Positions 17,863 to 25,948 of a DNA stretch of 64,000 nt are shown here, piece after piece (positions within the stretch are counted from its first letter, which is position 1; every line of letters begins with the position of its first letter). A program made the position numbers and the translations under genes. The stretch is taken from contig NC_019973.1 in NCBI RefSeq assembly GCF_000230995.2, positions 4,850,001-4,914,000 of the forward strand, written 5' to 3'. A model generated the notes under the pieces. It saw nothing but the letters and a program-made list of their open reading frames with translations, was not told the DNA's origin and did no database searches. The DNA comes from Mesorhizobium australicum WSM2073 (lineage in GTDB: Bacteria > Pseudomonadota > Alphaproteobacteria > Rhizobiales > Rhizobiaceae).

Positions 17863-18768
17863 ATGAATGAGATCACGGCCACCGCGGAAACCACCGAACG
17901 CACGCTGGGTATCCTGCTGGTATCATCCTCGGCGGCGGTATTCGGGCTGACCGGCGTGTTGACCAAGTCGATCCATGCCGATCCGCTGACGATCACCTGC
18001 TGGCGCGGCTTTGTCGGCGCGATCCTGATCAGCCTCTACGTATTGTGGCGCCGCCGCCGTGCCGGCAACCGTGAACCGCTGCGGCTTGGCTGGCGCGGCT
18101 GGCTGCTAGCCGTCGAAGGCGCACTGGCCAGCATCGCCTTCATTTCCGCTTTCAAGTTCACTTTCGTCGCCAATGTCGCGGTCATCTACGCGACGTCGCC
18201 CTTCATTGCCGCCGTACTGGCCTGGATGCTGGTGCGCGAACCTTTCCGGCTGCAGACGATGGTGGCGGCGGCGGTGTCGCTGTGCGGGGTCGCCATCATG
18301 GTGTGGTCGGGTTTTGCCACCGGCAATTTGTTCGGCGACGGGCTGGCGCTGCTGATGACGGCCGGCAGCGCGCTGTACATGATCATGGTTCGCGCGTTCC
18401 GTGACACGCCCGTGGTGTGGGCCGGCGCGGTTTCGGCCTTCCTGCTGTTCATACTCGGATGGTTCGTCACGGATCCCCTGGCGGTCTCATCAAGGGACGC
18501 CATCCTGCTTGCCACCTTCGGCGCGTCCTTCGCGCTGGCTTCCATTCTGTGGACGGAAGGCTCGCGGCTGATCCCGGCGCCTGAATCGGGCCTGCTCGGT
18601 TCGGCGGAAGTGCCGTTCGCGATCCTGTTCGCATTTCTGTTCCTGGCCGAAATCCCGCCGCTGGCCAGCATGGTCGGCGGGGCCATCGTGCTCGGCGCCG
18701 TCTTTGCCCATGCCGGCCGCGATTGGCTGAAGGCACGCTCCCGGCAAGCGTCTTCAAATATTTCGTAA
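17863..18768 (+). CDS. EamA-family (DMT) transporter, copy 2
   Basis: A 301-residue ten-helix drug/metabolite exporter. Hallmarks are SSAAVFGLTGVLTKSIHADP, CWRGFVGAILISLYV, VAVIYATSPFIAAVLAWMLV and ESGLLGSAEVPFAILFAFLF. It is only distantly similar to the preceding EamA gene, so this is a pair of paralogues rather than a recent duplication. A candidate small RNA and its terminator follow about 50 bases after the stop. Confidence 0.9.
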   Translation: MNEITATAETTERTLGILLVSSSAAVFGLTGVLTKSIHADPLTITCWRGFVGAILISLYVLWRRRRAGNREPLRLGWRGWLLAVEGALASIAFISAFKFTFVANVAVIYATSPFIAAVLAWMLVREPFRLQTMVAAAVSLCGVAIMVWSGFATGNLFGDGLALLMTAGSALYMIMVRAFRDTPVVWAGAVSAFLLFILGWFVTDPLAVSSRDAILLATFGASFALASILWTEGSRLIPAPESGLLGSAEVPFAILFAFLFLAEIPPLASMVGGAIVLGAVFAHAGRDWLKARSRQASSNIS

Positions 18769-18818
18769 AAAATTTTCCAAGTCACGGAACCATCACCGTG
18801 CCCGGACATTATTAGTGC

Positions 18819-18894
18819 GACGGGCCACCCCCCAAGTCCCCCCAAACCCCTCGGCCCGTCCTACTCCAAGCCGACCGCAAGGTCGGCTTTTTCT
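18819..18894 (+). ncRNA. Candidate small RNA, possibly suhB/mmgR-like
   Basis: A compact 76-base unit. A GC stem gacgggcc/ggcccgtc (18,819-18,826 with 18,853-18,860) encloses a 26-base loop that is almost all C and A. A seven-base linker follows, then a nine-base-pair terminator hairpin with a T-run. The block just upstream (cccggacattattag) could hold the -10 region. Size, C-rich loop and placement recall the alphaproteobacterial suhB/mmgR sRNA family; that assignment is from memory and unverified. No reading frame is present. Confidence 0.5.
18868..18894 (+). terminator. Intrinsic terminator
   Basis: Arms aagccgacc (18,868-18,876) and ggtcggctt (18,881-18,889) close on a GCAA tetraloop and are followed by a run of T. 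It ends the candidate small RNA and any read-through from the EamA genes. Confidence 0.82.
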
Positions 18895-18984
18895 TTGCGA
18901 CAGCTTTTGCTTGCAACAGACGGGTCGACCGCAAGTCGGCTTTCCAGCCAATAGACCGGCGACGGAACTTCGCGCCTAGTCAAA

Positions 18985-19848
18985 TCAACCAAGCGGTCCG
19001 GACAAGGCGAGGCTACCGCCGAGCAGCGTCGCCAGATCGCCCGCGGGCGCATCGGCACCGGCGCGCAGGCGGATCGCGAACTCAGCCATCGGAGCCGGCG
19101 GCAAGCCAAGTTCGCGGGGCGCTTCGACGATGCCGGAATGGGCAAAGCGCGGGGTTCGCAAGGTCAGCGCAACACCGGCATTTACCGCAGTGCGCAGCCC
19201 GGCCAGGCTGGCGCTGCCGGCAGCGATGCGATAGCGGCGGCCGGCGGCGTCGAGCGCGGCGAGTGCCGCTTCGCGAAACCCGCAATAGGGGTCGAGCAGC
19301 GCCAGCGGCAATTCTTCCTGCCGCGAGGCCAGTCCCTTGTTCGAACACAGCCATATCATCGGCTCGCGCAGCACGCCGACCTCGTCCGGCACGGCAGCCT
19401 GGCGCATGACGATCGCCAGATCGAGGCTGCCAGCTTGTAACGCCTGCGCCAGTTCGGCGGAGCGGCCGACACGCAGTTCGATCCTGACGCGGGGATGGCT
19501 GGAGGCGAAGGCACGCAGCAGGTCCGGCAGGCCGCTATCGGCGAAATCCTGCGTCGTGCCGATGGCGACGCGCCCGGCAGCGCGTGCGCCCTTCAGCGCC
19601 AGCCAGGCCTCGCGATGCACAGCAAGAATACGCCTGGCGTGCCCGACAAGATCCTCGCCTGCCGGCGTCAGGCCGCGCCGCCTGCCCTGCGGCGCCAGAA
19701 CCGGCTCACCAACGATCTCTTCCAAGCGCTGCATCTGCGCCGTCACCGCCGAGGGTGAGCGGCCGACATTGGCCGCCGCCTGCGCCAGCGAACCGCTGTC
19801 GACGAAAGCAAGGAAGGTTCTGAGCAGGTCGGGATCAAGCGTTTCCAT
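18985..19848 (-). CDS. LysR-family transcriptional regulator
   Basis: A 287-residue LysR regulator. The winged HTH spans about residues 5-62 (LLRTFLAFVDSGSLAQAA, GRSPSAVTAQMQRLEE), followed by the effector-binding domain (GRVAIGTTQDFADSGLP onward). It is transcribed divergently from a tautomerase gene. A perfect palindrome lies immediately upstream of its start codon and is the probable operator, so it likely controls both itself and the tautomerase. Confidence 0.9.
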   Translation of the reverse strand: METLDPDLLRTFLAFVDSGSLAQAAANVGRSPSAVTAQMQRLEEIVGEPVLAPQGRRRGLTPAGEDLVGHARRILAVHREAWLALKGARAAGRVAIGTTQDFADSGLPDLLRAFASSHPRVRIELRVGRSAELAQALQAGSLDLAIVMRQAAVPDEVGVLREPMIWLCSNKGLASRQEELPLALLDPYCGFREAALAALDAAGRRYRIAAGSASLAGLRTAVNAGVALTLRTPRFAHSGIVEAPRELGLPPAPMAEFAIRLRAGADAPAGDLATLLGGSLALSGPLG

Positions 19849-19849
19849 A

Positions 19850-19866
19850 ATTCGATATTATCGAAT
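19850..19866. promoter_or_regulatory. Palindromic operator for the LysR/tautomerase divergon
   Basis: attcgatattatcgaat is a perfect eight-base inverted repeat about a single central base. It begins one base upstream of the LysR-type start codon and about 90 bases from the tautomerase gene, where an autoregulatory LysR site is expected. Confidence 0.6.
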
Positions 19867-19957
19867 CGTCATTTGAAAACAATTCAGTTATTTCGATCAA
19901 AAGATGATGGCATGGTCTTCAACGGCGCCCACGCCGCTAAAAACCAAGGAGAGAAGA

Positions 19958-20365
19958 ATGCCCATCATCAATGTCAGCGTCACCGGCAAGCCCGACGCCA
20001 CCCTGTCGGCCAGCATCGCCAGGGAAATAACCGAGATCACCGCCACGCATCTGCGCAAGGATCCGACGATCACCGCAGTTGCCGTGTCCTATCTCGATCC
20101 GCAGCACTGGTTCGCCGGCGGCAAGTCGCTCGCCGAGCACGGCACCAACACATTCTGGCTCGACATCAAGGTGGTCGACGGCACCAACACAAAGCTCGAA
20201 CTGGAGGCCTATCTCAAGGCGATCTTCGATGCCCTTGGCCGCCTGCTAGGCGGCGTGCACCAGGAGAGCTATGCTTTCGTGCATGAGGTTCCGGCAGCGG
20301 CCTATGGCTACGGCGGCAAGACGCAGGAGTTCCGTTTCATCAGCGGGCGGCTGAACGCGGCGTGA
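19958..20365 (+). CDS. Tautomerase family protein
   Basis: A 135-residue protein of the 4-oxalocrotonate tautomerase superfamily. The start is set at the ATG giving MPIINVSVTG, because Pro2 becomes the catalytic N-terminal proline after Met removal and AAGGAGAG lies just upstream. It is about twice the length of a single tautomerase domain. The segment LDPQHWFAGGKSL and the C-terminal ESYAFVHEVPAAAYGYGG resemble the 'tautomerase_2'-type members. It is probably controlled by the divergent LysR gene. The natural substrate is unknown. Confidence 0.85.
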   Translation: MPIINVSVTGKPDATLSASIAREITEITATHLRKDPTITAVAVSYLDPQHWFAGGKSLAEHGTNTFWLDIKVVDGTNTKLELEAYLKAIFDALGRLLGGVHQESYAFVHEVPAAAYGYGGKTQEFRFISGRLNAA

Positions 20366-20468
20366 GGGCGCCCCTTCCGCATTGACCTTGCCTCGACTTC
20401 CGCTAGGCTCTGCCCCCGAAGCGGCCGCACAAGAGCCGCAATGACAAAATCGTTGGGAGAGACGCGGC

Positions 20469-22691
20469 ATGATCCTGACACTGGCGCTGCTTGCGGGTCT
20501 GGTTGTGGCCTGGTTGCTGATCGGCGTGGTGGAAAAATTCCGCCTCGGCCTGCGCTTCACCCAAGCGCTGCTCTACGCACCGTTCAAGCTCGCCTACCGG
20601 ATCAGCGACAATCGCATCAAGATCGCTCGCAAGGCGCAGGTGCCGGTCATCTATGTCATCTCGCACCAGTCGCGCTTCGAGCCGGCGCTGATGCTGTCGC
20701 TGCTGCCCGACGACACGCTGCATATACTCGACGAGGTCTCGGCGCGTTCGCCTTGGCTCGAACCGTGGCGCGAACTCGGCCGCACCATTGCCTTCAACGC
20801 CGAGCATGTCTTCGTCAGCCGCCGGCTGGTGCGCGTGCTGAAGGGCAAGGGCCGGCTGGCCGTCTATCTGCCGGACGCGGTCGAGCCCGACGTCAAGACG
20901 TTTCGGCTGTTCCGCGCCGTCACCCGCATCGCCATGCAGGCCGACGCCCGCATCGTGCCGATCTTCGTCGCCGGCGCCCGCAACCTGCCGGTGTCGCTGA
21001 CGTCGGCGGACAAGGCACCGCGTCACTGGTTTCCACGGCTGTCGATCAGTGTCCTGGAGCCGATGACGATCGCCGAACTGGTGGCGCGCAATCCGGACCA
21101 GGCTTCCAACACCAATGCGCTGTTCGACCGCGTCGCGGAGGCCCGGCTTTTTGGCACCGACCTCGACCGCGGCCTGTTCCTTGCCATGCGCGACGCCGCA
21201 ACCAGGATCGGCGCTTCGCGTCCGATCATCGAGGACGTCATTTCCGGGGCGCTGAGCTACCGCAAGATGTTCATCGGCGCGCGGGTGCTGGGCAGGCGCT
21301 TCGAGGCGGTGACGGCGCCGGGCGAAGCTGTGGGGGTAATGCTGCCCAACGCCAACGGCGTCGTGCTGTCGCTCGTCGGCCTGCTCTCGGCGGGCCGTGT
21401 GGCGGCGATGATCAACTACACGGCCGGGCCGGCAAGCGTCACCGCGGCTGTCCGCACCGCCGTCATCCGCACCGTTGTCTCTTCGCGTGCCTTCGTCGAG
21501 AAGGCCGATCTCGCCGATATCGTCGCCGCGGTCGAGAAGGGCGGCGCCAGGCTGCTGTGGCTGGAAGATGTACGCGAAAGCGTCACCACGCTGGACAAGC
21601 TTGCAGCCGCCTTGCTGTGGCGCCTGCCGCTGCAGCGACAGGACGCGGCAAAGCCCGGCGTGATCCTGTTCACCTCGGGCTCCGAAGGCACGCCGAAGGC
21701 CGTTGTTCTGTCGCAAAAGAATCTCCTCGCCAATGCCATGCAGGCCGAGGCGCGGATCACCATTTCGCCGGCGGACATCCTGCTCAACGTGTTGCCGGTG
21801 TTCCATTCGTTCGGCCTGACGGGCGGCACCATCCTGCCACTGGTCACCGGGGTAAAGCTGTTCCTCTATCCCTCGCCTCTCCACTACAAGCTCATCCCCG
21901 AGATCGCGCGCAAGGTGAAACCGACCATCATGTTCGGCACCGACACTTTCCTCGCCAACTATGCGCGCACCGCCAAGGACGGGGATTTTTCCAGTCTGCG
22001 CTTCGTCGTCGCCGGCGCCGAGGCGGTGAAGCCGGATACCCGCCGCGTCTATCGCGAACGCTTCCAGGCCGAGATCATCGAAGGCTTCGGTCTCACCGAG
22101 GCGGCGCCCGTGGTTGCCGTCAACACCGCGATCCACGGCCGCGACGGCACGGTCGGCCGGCTTCTGCCGGCCATTCGCATGAAACTGGAGCCGGTCGAAG
22201 GCATCAACGATGCCGGCCAGTTGTGGCTCGACGGGCCGAACATGATGATGGGCTACATGACCGCGGACCGCCCCGGCGAGCTCCAGCCCCTGACCGGCTG
22301 GCACGACACGGGCGATATCGTCGCCGTCGACCGCGAAGGCTTCATCAGCATTCGCGGCCGCGCCAAGCGCTTCGCCAAGATCGCTGGCGAGATGGTGTCG
22401 CTGGGTGCGGTCGAGATGCTGGTGCAGTCGCTTTGGCCGGAAGAACGCCATGCGGCGGTGGCGGTGCCGGACAAGAGGCGGGGCGAGCGCATCGTGCTGG
22501 TCACCACCGCCGACGATGCCAGCGCCGAGGAGTTGCGTCAGTTCGGCAAAAAGACCGGAGCGGCCGAACTGATGGTGCCGAACGACATCGTCAAGGTCGA
22601 GGAGATCCCGGTGCTCGGTTCCGGCAAGACCGACTATGTGTCGACGAGAAAGCTGGCGATCGACCGGCTCGGACTTGGCGTGGCGGCCTGA
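20469..22691 (+). CDS. Aas-like fusion: 1-acyltransferase domain plus acyl-ACP/AMP ligase domain
   Basis: A 740-residue two-domain protein like E. coli Aas, which reacylates lysophospholipids using fatty acids activated on ACP. A membrane helix (residues 2-20) precedes a PlsC-like region (~50-215). The adenylate-forming domain (~280-730) has the P-loop FTSGSEGTPKAVVLS, EGFGLTEAAPVV, the GWHDTGDIVAVD motif and the late SGKTDYVSTRK catalytic lysine. In the acyltransferase part the expected HX4D is HQSRFE (His66, Glu71) and the usual FPEG-type motif reads YLPDAVEP, so that activity may be altered. pssA and psd lie just downstream on the opposite strand. Confidence 0.87.
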   Translation: MILTLALLAGLVVAWLLIGVVEKFRLGLRFTQALLYAPFKLAYRISDNRIKIARKAQVPVIYVISHQSRFEPALMLSLLPDDTLHILDEVSARSPWLEPWRELGRTIAFNAEHVFVSRRLVRVLKGKGRLAVYLPDAVEPDVKTFRLFRAVTRIAMQADARIVPIFVAGARNLPVSLTSADKAPRHWFPRLSISVLEPMTIAELVARNPDQASNTNALFDRVAEARLFGTDLDRGLFLAMRDAATRIGASRPIIEDVISGALSYRKMFIGARVLGRRFEAVTAPGEAVGVMLPNANGVVLSLVGLLSAGRVAAMINYTAGPASVTAAVRTAVIRTVVSSRAFVEKADLADIVAAVEKGGARLLWLEDVRESVTTLDKLAAALLWRLPLQRQDAAKPGVILFTSGSEGTPKAVVLSQKNLLANAMQAEARITISPADILLNVLPVFHSFGLTGGTILPLVTGVKLFLYPSPLHYKLIPEIARKVKPTIMFGTDTFLANYARTAKDGDFSSLRFVVAGAEAVKPDTRRVYRERFQAEIIEGFGLTEAAPVVAVNTAIHGRDGTVGRLLPAIRMKLEPVEGINDAGQLWLDGPNMMMGYMTADRPGELQPLTGWHDTGDIVAVDREGFISIRGRAKRFAKIAGEMVSLGAVEMLVQSLWPEERHAAVAVPDKRRGERIVLVTTADDASAEELRQFGKKTGAAELMVPNDIVKVEEIPVLGSGKTDYVSTRKLAIDRLGLGVAA

Positions 22692-22718
22692 GTCGGACCA
22701 AGGACTTCGGCCGACTTT

Positions 22719-23537
22719 CTAACCTATGTCCGAAGGCGGCACCTTCTCGCCTTCCAGCTTGGCTCGCTTGGAATAGGCGCGCACGCTGAATGGGAGAAAG
22801 ATCAGGTAGCCCGCGACCGATGCCGTCAGCGTGTACCAGGGATAGGTCATCAGCAAGAGAATGTAGAGGACGACGGCGAGGATGACCGGCAGCACCCTGT
22901 CGCCGGGGATCTTGATGCTCTTGCCTGAATAGACTGGCAAGCGGCTGACCAGCAGGAAGGCCACCAGGATGGTGAAGCCGGTGGCGACGAAGGCGGCCGG
23001 CCGGCTGGGCTCCACCCCAAGCCGCAGGAAATAGAGATAGAGCGGCAGCATCACCAGAACGGCGCCTGCCGGCGCCGGCACACCGACGAAATATTCGGTC
23101 TGCCATATCGGGCGGTCGGCCTTCTCGTCGTCGAGCACGTTGAAACGCGCCAGCCGCAGCCCGCAAGCGATCGCAAACAGCAGTGCCGCGATCCAGCCTG
23201 GCGAGCCGGCGCGGTCGAGCAGGAAGGCATAGAGCACCAGTGCCGGCGCAACGCCGAAATTGACGATGTCGGCCAGGGAATCCATCTGCGCGCCGAATTT
23301 GGAGGTCGCCTTCAGCATCCGCGCCAGGCGGCCGTCAATGCCGTCGAGAAAAGCGGCCAGCAGCACCATTACCACCGCCGGCTCGAAACGCCCCTCGAAG
23401 CCGAAGCGGATCCCGGACAGGCCGGCGCAGATGGCAAGCACGGTGACCAGATTGGGCAGCACCATGCGCATGGGGATCTCGCGGATGCGCGGACCGCCGC
23501 TGGCATGGGCCTCGAATTTTTTATATTGCGTGCCCAC
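22719..23537 (-). CDS. pssA: CDP-diacylglycerol-serine O-phosphatidyltransferase
   Basis: A 272-residue integral membrane enzyme that joins serine to CDP-diacylglycerol, giving phosphatidylserine. The CDP-alcohol phosphotransferase signature DGx2ARx8Gx3Dx3D is intact, running from DGRLARMLK to GAQMDSLAD near residue 67. Several hydrophobic helices follow. The start is GTG, which fits GPRIREIPMRMVLPNL at the family N-terminus. It begins two bases after the psd stop codon, so the two genes form an operon for phosphatidylethanolamine synthesis. Confidence 0.95.
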   Translation of the reverse strand: MGTQYKKFEAHASGGPRIREIPMRMVLPNLVTVLAICAGLSGIRFGFEGRFEPAVVMVLLAAFLDGIDGRLARMLKATSKFGAQMDSLADIVNFGVAPALVLYAFLLDRAGSPGWIAALLFAIACGLRLARFNVLDDEKADRPIWQTEYFVGVPAPAGAVLVMLPLYLYFLRLGVEPSRPAAFVATGFTILVAFLLVSRLPVYSGKSIKIPGDRVLPVILAVVLYILLLMTYPWYTLTASVAGYLIFLPFSVRAYSKRAKLEGEKVPPSDIG

Positions 23538-23539
23538 CG

Positions 23540-24238
23540 TCAGGAAATCCGCACCAGGGGCGTGCCGGCGACACCGCCGAATTCGGCGAGCACGGTTTCG
23601 CCGCCGACCGCCGTCTGGCCAACGGCGACGCGCGGCGTGGCGGTCAAGGGCAGGAACACGTCGACGCGCGAGCCGAAGCGGATTAGGCCGAAACGCTCGC
23701 CGGTGCCGATCGAAGCGCCGGCCTCGGTCCAGCAGACAATGCGGCGCGCCACCAGGCCGGCGATCTGGACTGCCGCCACCGTGCCGTTGGGGCTCTCGAT
23801 GACGAGGCCGTTGCGCTCGTTTTCCGTGCTCGCCTTGTCCAACTCGGCATTGAGGAATTTTCCCGGCCGATGTTCGATCCTGGCGATGCGGCCGCGCACC
23901 GGAGAGCGGTTCACGTGACAGGAAAAGACGTTCATGAACACGGAGATGCGGGTCATCTCGACATTGCCGAGGCCAAGCTCGCGCGGTGGCACGGCCGGCC
24001 CGACCGCCGAGACGATGCCATCGGCGGGGCTTACCACCAGGCGATCGTCAACAGGCGTGACGCGCTCGGGGTCACGGAAGAAATAGACGCACCAGGCGGT
24101 CAGGATCAGGCCGATCCAGAACAGGATCGAGGAGAAATAGCCGAGGAACAGCGTCGCCGCGCCAAACGCCGCGATGAAGGGATAGCCTTCGCGATGGATC
24201 GGTACGAACGCGTTCTTGACCGTGTCGACAAGGCTCAT
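23540..24238 (-). CDS. psd: Phosphatidylserine decarboxylase
   Basis: A 232-residue proenzyme of the short alphaproteobacterial type. It self-cleaves at the Gly-Ser of [11 protein letters not shown] (about residue 192) to create the pyruvoyl cofactor and converts phosphatidylserine to phosphatidylethanolamine at the inner membrane. A hydrophobic N-terminal region ([19 protein letters not shown]) anchors it. The [16 protein letters not shown] segment is characteristic. pssA follows in the same operon. Confidence 0.96.
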   Translation of the reverse strand: MSLVDTVKNAFVPIHREGYPFIAAFGAATLFLGYFSSILFWIGLILTAWCVYFFRDPERVTPVDDRLVVSPADGIVSAVGPAVPPRELGLGNVEMTRISVFMNVFSCHVNRSPVRGRIARIEHRPGKFLNAELDKASTENERNGLVIESPNGTVAAVQIAGLVARRIVCWTEAGASIGTGERFGLIRFGSRVDVFLPLTATPRVAVGQTAVGGETVLAEFGGVAGTPLVRIS

Positions 24239-24643
24239 GGGCTGGGGGCGGTCCCTGTTTCAGGTCCGGCCTCAATAGCCGAAACACCCCCTGCCCGCAA
24301 CGCGACAATCGCCGGCGCGGATGAACGGGCAAGGGCGGGCCTGTGACCGCGGATAGCCGGGCGCTCCGTGTGTCGTGAAATGGATACCGGGTCGCATGCC
24401 TGTCCTGCCGTCAAAAGCCATCCCTTGACTGCGCCAAGGCAGCCAGAATGGCCGAAAAACCTATCTGCGCCGACGCCGCCCTTGCGCAGACCGGCACCTG
24501 TGGCGTCAACGTCACACCGATGCGGCGTTCTTCCTGCGCGAAAATACAGCGGTCCGCTGTCGGGAGACTCTCATCTCGCCCGTCCTTGGTGGGAAGCGCT
24601 TCATCGCAAGGGCCGATGACGCGCGCAACGGAGGCTCCTGATC
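24239..24643. other. Non-coding spacer
   Basis: About 400 bases between the divergent psd and SMP-30-like genes. Short frames in it have no family resemblance and poor ribosome sites. It probably holds the pssA-psd promoter. I see no clear palindrome, repeat or terminator. Confidence 0.5.
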
Positions 24644-25510
24644 ATGCGAATATCGTCCGGCGACAAACCGTACATCGTCATGGAAGGTCTCGCCTTCGGG
24701 GAATCGCCACGCTGGCATGACGGACGCCTGTGGGTCTGCAATTGGGGCACCGGCGAGATCATCGCCGTCGATGCCGGCGGCAGCCGCAAGATCATGCTCA
24801 CGATTCCGGCTGTCCTGCCGTACTCAATCGACTGGCTGCCGGATGGTCGTCTGCTGGTTGTCTCAGGCCGCGAGGGCCTGCTGTTGCGGCAGGAAGCCGA
24901 TGGCTCGCTCGTCATCCACGCCGACCTGCGCGGCCTGTCGAAAAGCCCGTGGAATGAGATCGTCGTCGACGGGCGCGGCAACATCTACGTCAATGGCGGC
25001 GGGCCGGCGCCGGCGACCGGCCAGCATTTCGGTCCCGGCACCATCGTGCTGGTCACACCGGATGGCGCGGTCAGGCAAGTGGCGGACACTATCGCCTTTG
25101 CGAACGGCATGGCGGTGACCCCGGACAACAAGACGCTGATCATTGCCGAATCCCATGCCAACCGGCTGACCGCGTTTGACATTGCCGCCGACGGTTCCTT
25201 GTCCAACAGACGCACCTGGGCCGATCTCGACGGATATCCCGACGGCATCTGCCTCGATGCGGACGGGGCGGTCTGGTATGCCGACGTTCCCAACAAGCAT
25301 TGCGTGCGGGTGCGCGAAGGCGGTGACGTCTTGCAGACCGTCACCGCCGATCGCGGCTGCTTTGCCTGCATGCTGGGCGCTGCGGACCGGAAAACGCTGT
25401 TCATCACCGCCGCCGAGTGGCGCGGCTTCGAGCATATGACAAGCGAGGCCCGCACCGGCCAGGTGCTCGGCATTGAAGCGCCGGCACCGAGTGTGGGGTG
25501 GCCTGGCTAG
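24644..25510 (+). CDS. SMP-30/gluconolactonase family protein
   Basis: A 288-residue six-bladed propeller lactonase-type protein. Metal ligands of the family are present: Glu in GLAFGESPRW, Asn in KSPWNEIVVD and in FANGMAVTPDN, and Asp in GYPDGICLD. These enzymes hydrolyse sugar or other lactones in a Ca/Zn-dependent way. GGAGGCTCC precedes the ATG. The stop codon overlaps the convergent ABM gene by a few bases. The substrate cannot be assigned. Confidence 0.9.
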   Translation: MRISSGDKPYIVMEGLAFGESPRWHDGRLWVCNWGTGEIIAVDAGGSRKIMLTIPAVLPYSIDWLPDGRLLVVSGREGLLLRQEADGSLVIHADLRGLSKSPWNEIVVDGRGNIYVNGGGPAPATGQHFGPGTIVLVTPDGAVRQVADTIAFANGMAVTPDNKTLIIAESHANRLTAFDIAADGSLSNRRTWADLDGYPDGICLDADGAVWYADVPNKHCVRVREGGDVLQTVTADRGCFACMLGAADRKTLFITAAEWRGFEHMTSEARTGQVLGIEAPAPSVGWPG

Positions 25511-25854
25511 AGTCCCGGCACGCGCTGATAATTGGCGATATCAGCTCGCACTCCGAGCCGGGCGATCGTCTCCTGCGGGTTGAAGGCTATGCGCTCGTGC
25601 GCAGCCTTGACGATCGGCACCACGTTGTCGACCGCAGCCTGGCTTTCCCATTCGACGATGGTGACGAGGTTGAATTCGCCCGGTCCTGAGAATTGCTCGA
25701 GCAGAAAGTCCTGGACGAAGCCTTGCTGCAGACGCAGCAACTCGTGCGTCATCTTCACCTTTGCGAGGATTTCATCGCGGGCATTGGCGGGCACGACGAA
25801 CTTGTCGACCCTGAACACGCTGCCGCCGTTAACATCCTGATTCGTAAAGCTCAT
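25507..25854 (-). CDS. Antibiotic biosynthesis monooxygenase (ABM) domain protein
   Basis: A 115-residue single-domain dimeric alpha/beta-barrel protein of the ABM family. FRVDKFVVPANARDEILAKV and FNLVTIVEWESQAAVDN fit the two beta-alpha-beta halves. Such small proteins act on quinones or other redox metabolites or as heme-degrading relatives. The ATG at 25,854 (MSFTNQ) is used; an ATG two codons upstream is equally possible. A SoxR/MerR-type promoter lies about 50 bases upstream, suggesting induction by redox-cycling compounds. Confidence 0.75.
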   Translation of the reverse strand: MSFTNQDVNGGSVFRVDKFVVPANARDEILAKVKMTHELLRLQQGFVQDFLLEQFSGPGEFNLVTIVEWESQAAVDNVVPIVKAAHERIAFNPQETIARLGVRADIANYQRVPGL

Positions 25855-25904
25855 ATCCATTTGATTCCGTCCTCGACGATGCTGTTTTGCGGCTCTCGGG
25901 CGAC

Positions 25905-25935
25905 GGTCTACAATCTCAACCTAAGTTGAGGTCAA
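25905..25935 (-). promoter_or_regulatory. MerR/SoxR-type promoter with 19-bp spacer and palindrome
   Basis: Read on the minus strand: TTGACC (-35), exactly 19 bases, then TAGACC (-10). The spacer is filled by CTCAAC-TTAG-GTTGAG, a perfect six-base inverted repeat. A 19-base spacer with a central palindrome is the hallmark of MerR-family activation, and the palindrome resembles the enterobacterial SoxR site (CCTCAAG/CTTGAGG). It drives the ABM gene. No soxR gene is in the window. Confidence 0.7.
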
Positions 25936-25948
25936 GAGCTTTTTTGAG

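Noticed and set aside
20403..22451. 682-codon minus-strand frame over the Aas-like gene
   Set aside because: Compositional shadow of a well-recognised gene; no motifs or ribosome site.
20441..22789. Long plus-strand frame overlapping the Aas-like gene in another phase
   Set aside because: Arg/Gly-rich nonsense composition; the Aas-like frame has full domain signatures.
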